Translations under genes and position numbers: made by a program
The notes under the pieces: generated by a model
Seen by the model: the letters and a program-made list of their open reading frames with translations, nothing else
Databases searched by the model: none
What the model was told of the DNA's origin: nothing
Part shown: positions 11,604-31,322 of the stretch, piece by piece
How the letters are laid out: each line of letters starts with the position of its first letter
Position numbering within the stretch: the stretch's first letter is position 1
Assembly (NCBI GenBank): GCA_905250075.1
Contig: CAJNOP010000198.1
Location: 62,001 to 126,000 of the forward strand
Origin: Rotaria sp. Silwood1
Lineage: Eukaryota > Rotifera > Eurotatoria > Philodinida > Philodinidae
Length of the DNA stretch: 64,000 nt
Direction of reading: 5' to 3'

Positions 11604-14600
11604 GTGAGTTATTTATTCTAAATCATTAAAAATATTTTTTTAATTCTTATTTCATTGATTTGATATTTTACTCTTCGACGACGACAAAATAAAGCACTTG
11701 GTACATTAGAAGGTCTGGTCAGAAAAGAGTTTTTTCTAAATATAACTTCTGTAACTTACTGACCATTTTTTAAGTATTGATAAATATTCACAACAATATC
11801 TAAATTGATTATCGGCAATATTGTGTTTCGGTTATATTGATGAAGTGTCCATTCCAAGTTAGTAAAACCTTGAGAAACAACTGATATGAAGGAATAGTCT
11901 ATTTAAAAAAAAGTCGTTTCTTTATTGAAAACACATCGTGAAGTCTCATGAGAGCTCTTTTGCAACATAATCTAAAAAAAAAAATCTTTAGGTTCTTTAT
12001 ACGAAAAAAAGATTTCACGGTCAAAGAACTTAATTAATGCCGTGCACATTTGCACGAGTCACACGTGTAGAAATCTTTCTAAAATATGAACATATTTGAT
12101 GAAATCCTGTTGGGTATTAATTAAGAGATTCTTATCGCCTTTGCACATTCTTCTAGAAATCCTGACTTGAATAAGTCTGACAAAAAAAAAATTAATTTTC
12201 TTTCCAAAAACAAAGTGCTATTAGATCTTGTATTAAGATATTATGGTATGCTGACTGTATTCTTCTAAGAATACTCTTCTTACAAAGGATTGTCTTCCTT
12301 TTTTCACAGAACAATTGTCTATTTCTTTTTCATTCTAAGCGTATGAGAAAAATGAAGCAAACTTGTTTACTAAAAGGTTTATTTTCAATTTGTTTCCGAT
12401 GCTGTAAGTGCTAGAAACAGTTCAAATAAGTCACTCGAACATAGAAAATGGTTTCCATGAGGAATTTAATGAAATAAAAATAATTTTCAGATATCCAAGA
12501 ATAGGGACTTCAGAAAACTAAAAAACTAGTTTTTCAGCACTTACAAAGTCTAAATTTAATCTTATATAGTTTACATAGAACGCTAGAGTAAATCATCTTT
12601 AACGAAATGGGAGGTCTTCAAGTTGTCTGCCACGTGTTTTGGTTGAAATACAGTAATTTGATTGGAGACCAAAAGAAAAAGAATTTTCTATAGGAAATAG
12701 TAAAAGAAACCGACTTTAGAGACTTCTATAAGATTGCTATATCTCACTTAAAAAACGTCACAGAAGACTCTGTGACGTTTTATTTTGTAGACAATTATTG
12801 AATCCCTCATTCTATGAAATCTAAACAAAACTATATTTATGCATTCTAGGCGCTGGAAACTAGCTTCTTGTTTTTCTAGGATCTCTATCTTTGGAAACCA
12901 AACAGTAAGTTTTTATTTCTTTGTATCCTTGTTGGAGATAATTTCCTTTTTTCGAATTATCATTTATGTTCTTTCTAGTGCTTAGAGCAACGGAACAAAT
13001 TGACAATAAGCCTTGCTGAATAATTTCGATATCCAACGTATTTCAGACACTTGTCTTTATTATAGAAGCTGAAAGGCATTTAATTATTATCAGATGATTA
13101 GAGAAACACGAAGCTCACTCTTTTTCTCTTATTTTTAATCCGCAATAGAAATAGGATGTCTTTTAGCCTTCTCTGTCTTATGTTCTTGTTTTTTGATCTT
13201 TTACAAATTTGTGATTAGCTTCGAATTTATTAGTTAATTATCAGATTAAAAGCAAAGTTTCTTAGTATTCCACAATAAATAGGTCATAAATTTCATTAAA
13301 AAAAGAATGCAACCCATAAAACAGTACAACTATTGAAAAGAAAAATAAAACAATTATATGAGGTGGAACTAATAATGTAACATTGGTGTAACTATTTTTA
13401 GAATGTGGATATAGGCGATAATCTACTTCACACCCCAATACGCTCTAATAGGCGGTTGTAACAAGAGTGATAATGTTTTTATTTTTAGTATTCATAAACG
13501 ATACAATCGATAATGTTATGAAAAGAACGAGACTTCAAAGTCTTGCACCAAGCATTTCAGATTATTCAAAACAGTAACATGTATGCTTTACACGATTTAG
13601 TACCTGCGGAACTGCTGTTCATGGATTTTCTGGAAGAGAAATGAGCAAAGGAGTTATGATTGCGATAACCAATGTGTTATAAAAACAAATGCATTGATTG
13701 TCGCCAAGAGTATTTATTTCTCTTCTGTCCAGAAAAAAGCGAAAAGTAAACCCTTATTTAAGGAAAACGCCATATTAAACAATCGTGTTATAAAATCAAA
13801 AGATAATACATCGTGCACATGAACATTTATCATTTGTTTGTTTGAAAGAACATCTTTCACTGCTTTCAAAACTTATCCAACCAAATTTTGACTCTATAAG
13901 AAAAGTTTGATTTTTATCTTGTCAATATTTATCTGTAATTGACGATGTCATTTTTCGAACTATTTTTATACTATTGAAATAACTTAGATCATCACTGTGA
14001 CGAAAGTTAGTTTACAAACATGTAGGTTTGTTATGATTGCAACAAGACACCTGGAAGAAAGCATGGCCATATCATGATTATAATCTATTATGTGTGCGCA
14101 ATATTATTATTGATTGCTTTTGGTAAAATAGATAAACAAAGAAATATTTATTAGTTTTTCATATATTTTGAGTCGGTTTAAGACTGAATAATGACAGTAG
14201 AAATCTTTACTCATACTGAACATGATTAGATTCGACATTTTGTCTTTGTTTTCAGACGGAAATATGAGAAAAATGGCGTCTAAGAACGCCCTCTCTCTTT
14301 GTCTTCAACATAAAATATATGCATGTAATCATATTTTCTTTGATTTATCCAATTTTCTAACAGTAATTTCGTCATTATAAAACTTCTCCCGTCATATTCT
14401 TTTTTTCATTTTCATTTTCTAGCACAATTATCAAACCAATTTTGATCGATTCTAAACTAATGAATTTGACCTAGGTGTGAGCAGGTACTTTTGTCATTTA
14501 TGATCAACTAATGTAGTTTATGAAATCTTTTTTCTATAAATTAATACTAACTATCAAAAACTATCCGTAATATATGTTTAATTCATCAGAAACTACTTAA

Positions 14601-14793
14601 AAAAAGCGGGCGGCGCTAGTTTACATACTACATATAGTGCTCCAATCAGATAAAATACGAGTAGAGACGGATATGTGACTCATTCCTATTAAGAAATAAA
14701 TTGAACAAACGAACGAAAAAAAGAATGAATGCAAACATATGATTATAATTGATTTGCAGATGATTATTAATTTGATCTAATATAGATAAAAAC
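11604..14793. other. Intergenic, one perfect hairpin
   Basis: No gene recognised. The only sharp structure is a 12-bp perfect inverted repeat with a 6-nt loop at 12752-12781 (AAAACGTCACAG and its complement). The last few hundred bases are the presumed 5' flank of the MSK gene; I could not define a promoter. Confidence 0.5.
12752..12781. repeat. Perfect 12-bp hairpin
   Basis: AAAACGTCACAG, loop AAGACT, then CTGTGACGTTTT. It contains ACGTCA, a CRE half-site-like core, on both arms. Symmetry does not extend beyond 12 bp, so there is no sign of a larger element. Confidence 0.5.
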
Positions 14794-22786
<7,993 letters not shown>

Positions 22787-24528
22787 AGTGTCTATAATGT
22801 ATTCATGTCTGCCGTTGTCTCAACTTTTTGTCGTTGTTTTGAAAACAAACATACTTTTTTTTCCCTTCAATCGTTATTATTATGATCAGTGCTCGTGTTC
22901 GTTTTTCTTTTTTCGTTGTTGTTGCTTTTTTTCGGTTGAAAAAGACCAATCAATTATTGTATGTTCTTGCGTCTCTGTGTTTATGTTTTGTCATCAACCT
23001 TCTGTTTGCTTTCTTGCAATAATCATAATGGATGATGAATATTGTGAAAAAAAACGTTTGTATACGCAGACATGATTGATGTTTGTTTTTTCAAAATAGT
23101 TTTCTTGATAAACTAAACAGCTTATAAATATTTGAAATAATATGTTTATCTATTAATTCAAAAGGAAAAAATTCTGAAAATTATTTTTTCATGATACTTT
23201 TATCAATTTCAATTTATTTCGTTTTTTATTAGTTGAGATCATCACGTAACAGAACTTATCACAGTACAGAATACTGTGAATGAAATATAAGATTTGACCT
23301 GATTTGAAAATATCCTTTATGAATATGAATTCTATAAGAATAAAATCATAGGTGAAGTAAATAAATTTATGTTAAAAGAAAACATTGATTGACAATCGAT
23401 GGAATTTTATCAAGTTTTATGAAAATAAAATTATCTATTGTTTTTTTTTTATTTGGTATAATACTCGTAATCTACTTCTTCGTTTTCTGATACATTAGAT
23501 TTAGATTTTATTGCAGATGTTTATTTCGAATGGATTTTAGTTGTCATTGTACTTGTCATCAATAGAATAGAATACACCTATACTAATATATACGAGAGGA
23601 GTCTTTGACAGACAATCAACATAACAAAAAAAATTAAAGAAAGATCACAGTAAATTAATGTATTGGGAATTTGATTTTAATGAATGGAATTGCTTTCTTA
23701 GAGAAATTATGATAAACTAGTGAATCTGAATAAGCAAAGTTTTGTTAAAAGAAAACACCCACATAAACTCTGACACTGTTAAATAAATTATAATAGATAT
23801 ATTGTATGGCCAATACAACTGTTGTTTACACTTAATGTTCTTATTAGTAAAGACATATTAATAAAATAAGGCAAATATAATAAGAAAAAGAAGCTATTTA
23901 GCTTTTATTGATAGAAAATACTCTTAACAAGATGTGTTTCATATTACATTATACTACTGATTAGTGATTTTGGCATGTAAATTGTTGCTACATATAGAAG
24001 CATTAGTGACTCATGTTTATATGAATAATGAGAAAAGAACACTAAAAACGAAAAAATAGTTAAATTACAGTTACTATTATTTTGATGCTAAGTTGATAAC
24101 AGAATATTCAGAGGATAGCTTCACAATGCATAGATAATGTCCTGAATAAAATTAAACAAAACCAGTCTACACATAAATCATTCCAAATAACATATTAATG
24201 AAAAAAAAAAGGATAACAAACTTCTTTTACATGACTGCTATATAAATAGATCGGTACATATGTTAACAATAAAATAAATATTAATGAATAATATGTTCAT
24301 ATCCATACTCATTATGCTGTCATCTCCTCTTGTTTCTGTAATAGAAACATGTAGACACATTGTTTGAATACTAAAAATCTTCTAAATATAAAATAATTAT
24401 TTTCGAAAATAATTTACTTTCAACTGAAGAAGCATTTTTAGTAGTCACTCGATGTTGATCTACATTAATAGAAGAAACTAAGGTTAGATATGTATTAGTT
24501 AAGTTTTAAGCTAATGAAATAAGCATGC
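22787..24528. other. 3' flank of MSK and intergenic
   Basis: No gene recognised. The open frame directly after the MSK stop (22776-23075) is low-complexity T-rich sequence and probably 3' UTR. The rest is AT-rich without repeats that I can define. Confidence 0.5.
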
Positions 24529-24536
24529 AAGTATAA

Positions 24537-24726
24537 CAGTGTTTTATCCAGACGGGTGCCCGGGGGGACCGCGCCCCCCCCCCCCCCCCCCCGAAAATCG
24601 AGTTCGCCCCCCGAAACTTGCGATCATCGTACTAAAAACACGTGGCTTGCTCTCCCGAAAATAATTTTTCGCCCCCCCGAAATTCCAAATCGCCCCTCCG
24701 GAGAAAAAATCCTGGATAAAACACTG
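24537..24726. mobile_element. hAT-like MITE with poly-C tracts
   Basis: A 190-bp element begins CAGTGTTTTATCCAG and ends with the exact inverted complement (15-bp TIR). It is flanked by a perfect 8-bp duplication, AAGTATAA, at 24529-24536 and 24727-24734. The interior is strikingly GC-rich against the AT-rich background, with an uninterrupted C tract of about 20 and several CCCCCCG blocks. There is no coding capacity. An 8-bp target duplication and ends starting CA(G) point to the hAT superfamily. Confidence 0.85.
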
Positions 24727-25214
24727 AAGTATAAGTAATTTCATAGAAAAAGTAAAACATACATAAAAAAGCAACAATCTGAAGAAATATTAAACGTAAT
24801 AACAAATGAAATAAATTTACATGGTTCAATTATTGAATCTATTTGTTCATGATGAAGGACTCTCATTTCTTCTAAAATGTTCATGAAGCCTTGAAAAAAG
24901 TTTTATGGATTTATTAATGTTAAACATACTTTCTAGCTGAATTACATTTATTTATTTGTCGACTTAATTATACACTCAACAACAAAATACTCTTTGTATC
25001 TTAATCTTATTTGCAGATCCGATAGAAGGTTCTCCAAAATATAGTCAATGTTTTATAAACAAAAATGCCTCATTTGTGATGACAAAATGGTTTAAAACTA
25101 TGTAAGCCAGCGAATGTGCAGCTGTAGGCGATAATCTTTTCGAAAAGTAGATTTTCCTAAAACTGTATTTAGCATTTGAAAAAGAAATATGAATCTTATT
25201 CCATGAACAATAAA

Positions 25215-25640
25215 TTGCTTTTATCTTGAGGAGAAGGGTGTGTTTGCTATTGTACGTGTGTCGGGTGTAGGTGTTGAAGCGAATATGGTTAGAGGTTTGA
25301 GTGTCCATATTTTTATCGAAGTAGATCTCGCTAAAAGTGTTATGACACGCGGGGATATTCGAGTGGGGGTGACGATGAGATTGTATAGGGTGTTGGTACG
25401 TAGTGTTTGATATGCCGTGATGATTCGATGAAGGATATGAATTGGTGTGAAGGTATACTCTTTCACTAAAACACACCTAATCCTTGAGCAATACCGACAT
25501 CAGTACCCTCATTCACATACTCTCACCCACATCCATGTACCCTTATCCATTTCACAATGACATCCACATCGATACTGAGACCCACACTCATACCCTTTCA
25601 TTACGGCATCATGACAATCACGTTTTCTATGTGTTAATCA
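25215..25640. repeat. Strand-switching G-rich then C-rich degenerate minisatellite
   Basis: The plus strand carries GTGTGTCGGGTGTAGGTGTT-type sequence up to about 25465, then changes to CTCACCCACATCC-type sequence. The two halves are not a clean inverted repeat, but they show the same G-then-C polarity seen at 42211-42345. Confidence 0.4.
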
Positions 25641-25740
25641 TTCAAACAGGTTCGTTTTTTCATTATAGAGTTCCTCATACTCTGTGATGATCCGATCCGA
25701 GCACGTTTAGAAGATTGTCAAAAACCACATTCAGTAAATG

Positions 25741-26206
25741 TCATCGTGAAGGTTTGCTTGTCATCAGTGTGAATTGTGCGGTTTGCAAGAATGAATGTAG
25801 ATATGGGCACAGGTTTATTTGATCTTTCCAACCATACTCACATTCCAGCGTCTGATGAGACTCAAAATCAGTTTTAGAGGTTTTCTTGTGCACTTTGTTG
25901 TCAATAAGTTCTCTACCATCGTTTTCTCTCTTATTTGTTTTAAAATTTCTCGAACTTGAAGAATTGTAAAAAACGTCGTTGAAAAGCTTCAGCCGTCGAT
26001 ACCATACTGTCAAATCATTCGAGCCAACGTGAACGACGAATAAAACTTAAATAGTGTCGCTCGTCACCGCCGAAGCCTGAGACATTTTTTAATTGAGGCC
26101 GCAAGTCAATACGTTGGCTTACGCCTTTACCTACACTCACAATTACACTATGCAAATGCACACTCTTAGCAGTGACAAACTGAAAAATAAAATACGAGAT
26201 AGACAC
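25741..26206 (-). pseudogene. Possible SGNH-hydrolase-like fragment
   Basis: Reading leftward, one frame contains FVVHVGSNDLTVW followed by a charged segment. (V/I)HVG(T/S)ND is the typical block III region of SGNH/GDSL hydrolases, including esterase-like domains carried by some retroelements. The segment before it is in a different frame and interrupted by stops, so a complete domain is absent. The call rests on this single motif. Confidence 0.25.
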
Positions 26207-26374
26207 AAATATCTATTATAATGAGACTGTAATAAAACTACTAATAATTCTGAATCGATTCTCAAGAACACACAATGATCGGTTTGCTGATTAGCTTTAG
26301 CATGAATGGCTAATACTTTCAATGAACGAACGGTGAAAAGAGAAAATGACAGTATCATAGGAAATCGAGGAATG

Positions 26375-27379
26375 TCAACCAGCTAAGCACAAGCTTGTGT
26401 CAATTTTGAATTTTAGAACTTGGTAATTGCCGAAATCGCTCACATATAGGTTACCATATTTATCGAACGAAATGCTCGTTGGATAATTTAATTGATTTGT
26501 ACTCGCACTACTTCCATTCATACCAACAATAACATTGCCGACTGTAGCTCCTTGCGACCAACGAACAATTCGATGATTAAATGTATCCGCAACATAAACA
26601 GTGTGAAGTTCATCGACCATGACTCCCATGGGTTTTGATAATTGGTCAAAACCACTTCCTCGGCTGTTGCCGCCAGCTACAATAATGCCTTCCTTCGCGC
26701 CCTCGTTCCATTTCATCACTCGATCATTATACATATCTGCTACATAAACAGAGCGATATCGATCGACAACTATATGTCGCGATCCATTCAGCTGGTCAAG
26801 ACGAGCTCCCGATCCCTTACCACCAGCGACCAATGTCAAATCTGTCTTCCCCTCACACCACTTTATCACACGATCGTTGACCCAATCAGAGACGTACAGA
26901 CATTCCTGATCATCCATCGCCAAACCCCAACAACCGATGTTAGATATGATGATTTCTCCATTCTCGGCACCTCGAAACCATCGTACCACTCGATAGTTGT
27001 CAGAATCACATATGATTAAGCTATCATCTTTATCGATAATCAAATCAAGTGGTTCATTCACTTGATCACTTCGGCTACCATTTCCATGCCCTCCGGCGAC
27101 AGTTTGACCCTTGATTTCACCACGCATCAATTTCACAATACGATGATCAGAAGCATCTGCTACGTACAGAGTCTCGTTATCATCAACATACAAACCACGT
27201 AAATAATTATATTCTTGTCCCAGCCAATTGTCATTTTTATAGCTCCTTATGACTAGTGTACCATATTGTGCCCACTGTGCATTCGTACAAATACCATAGG
27301 TACGGCGCAATGCTAGAAAACAGCAATAATTTATAGAATTGAAACTCATCTTCTGAAAAGAAGCTCTCATGTCTGCCAT
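26375..27379 (-). CDS. NHL-repeat six-bladed beta-propeller protein
   Basis: A 334-codon frame with six NHL repeats between about residues 60 and 330. Each follows the pattern hydrophobic-D-x-x-x-x-LYVAD-x-x-N-x-R-V-x-(K/R)W, for example LYVADASDHRIVKL, VYVADMYNDRVMKW and LYVSDFGNYQVLKF, with GG-rich loops between. Six repeats make a closed propeller. The role is presumably binding (protein, RNA or carbohydrate); the ligand is unknown. NHL proteins of this style are, to my knowledge, abundant in rotifers. The N terminus is uncertain. The frame opens at ATG 27379, but an acceptor-like TTTTCTAG sits at 27320-27313, so the true exon may begin at 27312 and be joined to the upstream T1/BTB exon (see findings). 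GC content is higher than in neighbouring genes. Confidence 0.8.
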   Translation of the reverse strand: MADMRASFQKMSFNSINYCCFLALRRTYGICTNAQWAQYGTLVIRSYKNDNWLGQEYNYLRGLYVDDNETLYVADASDHRIVKLMRGEIKGQTVAGGHGNGSRSDQVNEPLDLIIDKDDSLIICDSDNYRVVRWFRGAENGEIIISNIGCWGLAMDDQECLYVSDWVNDRVIKWCEGKTDLTLVAGGKGSGARLDQLNGSRHIVVDRYRSVYVADMYNDRVMKWNEGAKEGIIVAGGNSRGSGFDQLSKPMGVMVDELHTVYVADTFNHRIVRWSQGATVGNVIVGMNGSSASTNQLNYPTSISFDKYGNLYVSDFGNYQVLKFKIDTSLCLAG

Positions 27380-27706
27380 TTTTCAATATTTGAACTCTCC
27401 CCCTTCGTTTATTTATCACTCTCTTCTATATGCAATATCTCTATCTGACATTGATGTTTTGAAGAATCTAATGGAAATCGTAATACATTCCAATTGTCAG
27501 ATAGAACAACAAAGGTGACTAATATGTATTCGTGACAGTTCTTAGGATTAAGTTACGGCTTCTTAGCCACATTTCAAGGCTAGGTGATGTTCTTCGATGA
27601 TCTACTTAATCATCCATATACTGGAAATAACTACACAAAACGTAATACAGATTTTTGCTATTAGTCAAAGATCTTTGATTCGAATCGTCTTGAAAAAATG
27701 GCGAAG

Positions 27707-28486
27707 CTAATCACACTTACACTTAAGGCCAAGACTGATCAGCATCAAGTTGAATGCCTTCGTATCTTCATTTGCTGGTGCATGGAAATAAGGAATAGTT
27801 GTTTTCTGTCTTGAGCGTAGTTGATCGAGTAAATGGCGGAAGAGTCTTGGATTAAAATCGAGGAAAATATAACCACTGGAATCAATACTCATTGATTTAT
27901 TAAATGAGACGATGGCTGCGAGTTTGGAGTCTGGTAGTTGAGTAAGCGTATTTCGATATGTCATTATGATTTCACCGCCAACATTGAGTATGATGATATC
28001 TGTGTCCAATCGTGGTGCTGCATTGAGGCCTAGTTTTTGAAGCAACTTATTAAATGGAGCAATAAGCGAATTTGATGATGGAGGATAGAAAAGTTGAGGA
28101 TCATTGGTCTCCATCATTTGCAATTGTTCGAGCAAATGACGAAAAAGGATCGGATTGAAATCAAGAAAAACATTTCCCTCTCGATCAAGTTGCAATTGAT
28201 ACTCCCATGAACCATCGAACATTCTTGCCAGAGTTGAGTTGATTACGCGAGTAAGAGTAGATCGAGATGTTGACATCAGTTCACCGCCTACATTTAGTCG
28301 AACTATGTCTGTATCATCCACAAACTCAATTATATTTCTGTGGCTGTCTTTGAAGCCCACAGAGTCACCAAGTGGATTTTCTGTTACAGTCCGATTTTCG
28401 AATAGTTGTCGATGTTCAGTTGTTGCCTGTTCAGTCATCGATCGAATTGTCATCGAGGTGACTCCACTGAAGAGAGAGCTAGCCAT
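27707..28486 (-). CDS. Protein with two T1/BTB (KCTD-type) domains
   Basis: A single open frame of 259 codons from ATG 28486. Two copies of the potassium-channel tetramerisation-type BTB fold are visible. The first is at about 57-130 (DIVRLNVGGELM, then STLTRV, FLDFNPILFRHLLEQL); the second is at about 160-240 (DIIILNVGGEIIMT, FLDFNPRLFRHLLDQL). LNVGG with (D/N)RxPxxFxxLL-like ends is the KCTD signature. No channel transmembrane segments follow, so this is a soluble adaptor-like protein, possibly a cullin-3 adaptor or oligomerisation module. The last codons contain an excellent donor (T|GTAAGT at 27720), so the TAG at 27707-27709 may lie within an intron leading to the NHL exon. Confidence 0.75.
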   Translation of the reverse strand: MASSLFSGVTSMTIRSMTEQATTEHRQLFENRTVTENPLGDSVGFKDSHRNIIEFVDDTDIVRLNVGGELMSTSRSTLTRVINSTLARMFDGSWEYQLQLDREGNVFLDFNPILFRHLLEQLQMMETNDPQLFYPPSSNSLIAPFNKLLQKLGLNAAPRLDTDIIILNVGGEIIMTYRNTLTQLPDSKLAAIVSFNKSMSIDSSGYIFLDFNPRLFRHLLDQLRSRQKTTIPYFHAPANEDTKAFNLMLISLGLKCKCD

Positions 28487-30560
28487 CACTCCAAAATGGA
28501 TTAGCTAGAACGAAGAATCAAATTGAACCCATGACTAATGTCCCAATAGCCTACTCACAAGTAGCCTGCATAGAAGCATTGTTTCTTCTTCTTTCACTGC
28601 ACAAAAGATTATATGTGATTCTTTTTAAAGCAAAGTCAGTTGCTATGTTTCATCAAAAATAGAAACCAAGATGATCATCTGCATAATGATAATAGTTTGG
28701 GTGAATGTAGAGTATAAGACTGTGTGTATGAGTGCACGAGTGTGAGACATGAAGATGCATAGGTGTGAGTATTAATGGAATTTCCCGTGAGTCTTTTCCT
28801 GAGCTCCAGTCACAGACATATTCACAAATATTCATGTACATTCATAAGATTCGTTATAGTTTAATCAATTTCGGTCGAGAAATTTCTTAATTGAATCAAT
28901 AACTGTATGATTCACTACTCACTTTAGAGAGGGAAGTCTATAGACAATCAGAATGGCATAGTTGTTCAAGAAATAAACACAGTGTGCACACAATACTGTT
29001 CTTTTATTGCCTATGCAACACAATCTCAAAAACCTATTGAGAAACGACTGAAAAAAGAGAACGAAGCGGTCAAAGGATTAAATCGAAACATTTATAAAGA
29101 TTTTATCGAACGTATTTATCATTGACACTAAAAATATTTTGTTTTTCTTCTTAATTTTCATATGCAACTTATTTTGCTCATTCTCCAGAGGATTTTCAGT
29201 ATCTTCAACTGAAATTGTCAAATTACATACAACTTATCCACCACCATGATTTATAATAATAAAATGCTCAAAATTCATTGACAATAAAAAAAGGTTGATG
29301 TCGATACCACTCACTAAAATATCTTGTTTCTGAAGAAGAAGATGATTAGAAGAATAGCAAGCGCACACACATTAAACGATTATCAATGCACAAGAAACAG
29401 AGACTCAAATACACTACAACAATTCATCTAGCAAACATCGATGATAAGAGAAGAGAGAACAGAAGAAAAAAACTGAGATCTATAAAAATGGGCATCGAAG
29501 TTCATGTCAATGTTTCTCAAGATATTACAACTGAACAAGAGCTGCCCATGCTTCGTATCACGATTGAATGAAATTATTGTCAATATTCTCCATAAATGGC
29601 GTCCCCAAAGGTCTCGCGAAAATGACTGCATTTATACAAATGAGTGATTCTGGTGGCTATTGTACCGTTTTTTTTACAAGAATGGTCAAACAAAAGTAAA
29701 CGGCTGTACTTTAAAGTATCACCATCTGATAGAGAATACTCTGAAGTATAATAAAAAGTGGTTTTGCAAACTATCAGTTTTTTCTTTTGTCGGAATTAGA
29801 GACCGAAAGTTTCTTAGGAATTTTTTAAGGGATCTTTTATCTTATTGGAGAGTAAAATGGTGATATCCAGGGATTCATATGATCTTATGTGTTTCCAAAC
29901 GTTCCCTTTCGATTCACACATCCAGAAGAAGTACAAAAATAATGAATTTTAGACAAATTATTTTTTTCAAACTGTCAGTTAGATATGTGTGTAGTACAAC
30001 TTGAAAATGGGAACATTTCACTGTATTTTTATAGTAACTTTCTTCAGGAATGAGTAAGAATCTTGATATTTATAGCATAAGTTATACCCGCTAATTGACA
30101 TTTGTGATAAAAAAAATCAGCTCACAACTCCTTGTCGTTTAGTCCGGAGATTGACAAAATGAGGTGGGACAAATTATCGGTCACATGACAATGGACATCA
30201 CAAAAATGTAAACTATTCAACAACAGAAAAAGCTATTATGTTGCGATTTTAAGCAATCGATAGTGCTCAAATCGATGAATCTTTTCATGTAAAAATATTT
30301 GACCGAAAATTGTTTATTGACCTCACAGCAGATTCAAAAGGGGGTGGGACACTTTTTTTAATGTCATATAGAACCACTGATAAAAGTTCAATTTATTACG
30401 AAACGAATATATCTCAATTGAAAATAAGATTATGACTATATAGAACATTCAAAATGTTATAAGAAACCTAATTAGTCGCCTTTTACTTTTTCCTTCTACA
30501 ATTGAAAAAACCCGGAAGAAGACAAGAAGCATGTGAAGAATCATAAAAAAAGGGATATTA
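28487..30560. other. Intergenic, no gene recognised
   Basis: AT-rich with a short GT-rich patch near 28715-28770. Open frames at 29386-29863 are short and lack motifs. I see nothing else I can support. Confidence 0.5.
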
Positions 30561-31322
30561 TTAAGCGGTCAGTAAAATAAATGAAATGGTCAGGAAAATA
30601 TATGAAATGATCAGTAAGATAAATGGTCAGTAAAAAATGTATAAATGATCAGTAAAAAGATTAAATGGTCAGTACTTAGATTATCACTCATATAAAAAAA
30701 AGATTGGAAAAAATCTGATTTTAATCGATTAAAATGGGACAGTTTTAACCAGGTTTTTAATCAAACTAGTGATTAAAATAAATTAAATTTATAAATATCC
30801 ATTTTAACCGATTAAAATTTTTTCATTGACTATTTTACTCAATTTTAGTCAGATTATTCGATTTTTAATCTATTAAAATCGATTAAAATTTTTAAATCGA
30901 TTTTAATCAATTCTAATAGTTTTTCTTTTTAAATGAATAAGTACCAATTGATATCGAGTCTTGAAGCATGGAATTTATGTCAAAGGTCGATCTAGCATCA
31001 TATCTACTAATTTTCCGAGGCAAGGAGTCCGAAAAAGCGATCGAACATCTGAGTTTTCAACATAAAGTTTGAGAAAATGCATTTTACCGTCGCCGCCATT
31101 AAAATTAATATTTATAAATTTAATTTATTTTAATCACTGGTTTGATTTAAAAAATCGATTAAAATTAGATTTTTTCCAATCTTTTTTTTATATGAGTGAT
31201 AATCTAAGCACTGACCATTTAATCTTTTTACTGATCATTTATATACTTTTTACTGACCATTTATCTTACTGACCATTTCATCTATTTTACTGATCATTTA
31301 ATTTATTTTACTGACCGCTTAA
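30561..31322. mobile_element. Foldback element with iterated GGTCAGTAAA subunits
   Basis: A 762-bp element with inverted arms of about 240-255 bp (30561-30815 and 31083-31322). The ends are TTAAGCGGTCAGTAAAATAA and its complement, so TTAA bounds both sides. In each arm a short unit built on GGTCAGTAAAAT or GATCAGTAAAA recurs about six times, followed by a shared stretch including TTATCACTCATAT and TTTTAATCGATT. No coding capacity. TTAA boundaries recall piggyBac target sites, but TTAA is itself palindromic and part of the repeat, so the class is unresolved. Confidence 0.7.

Larger units (their letters stand above)
24735..26374. other. Intergenic with GT/CA-rich minisatellite-like DNA
   Basis: No intact gene. 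25215-25465 is G/T-rich on the plus strand (GGTGT and GTGTG motifs), then 25466-25640 is C/A-rich (CACCC and CACAC motifs). Open frames here are products of that composition. A degenerate SGNH-hydrolase-like fragment at 25741-26206 is listed separately. Confidence 0.5.

Noticed and set aside
24544-24829. Gly/Pro-rich frames over the poly-C element
   Set aside because: They are translations of homopolymer tracts in the hAT-like MITE.
25045-25476. 143-codon minus-strand frame rich in His, Ser and Thr
   Set aside because: It is the reverse strand of GT-rich minisatellite-like DNA and has no domain.
31069-31272. 67-codon frame within the foldback at 30.6-31.3 kb
   Set aside because: It reads through the iterated GGTCAGTAAA repeats and is a composition artefact.
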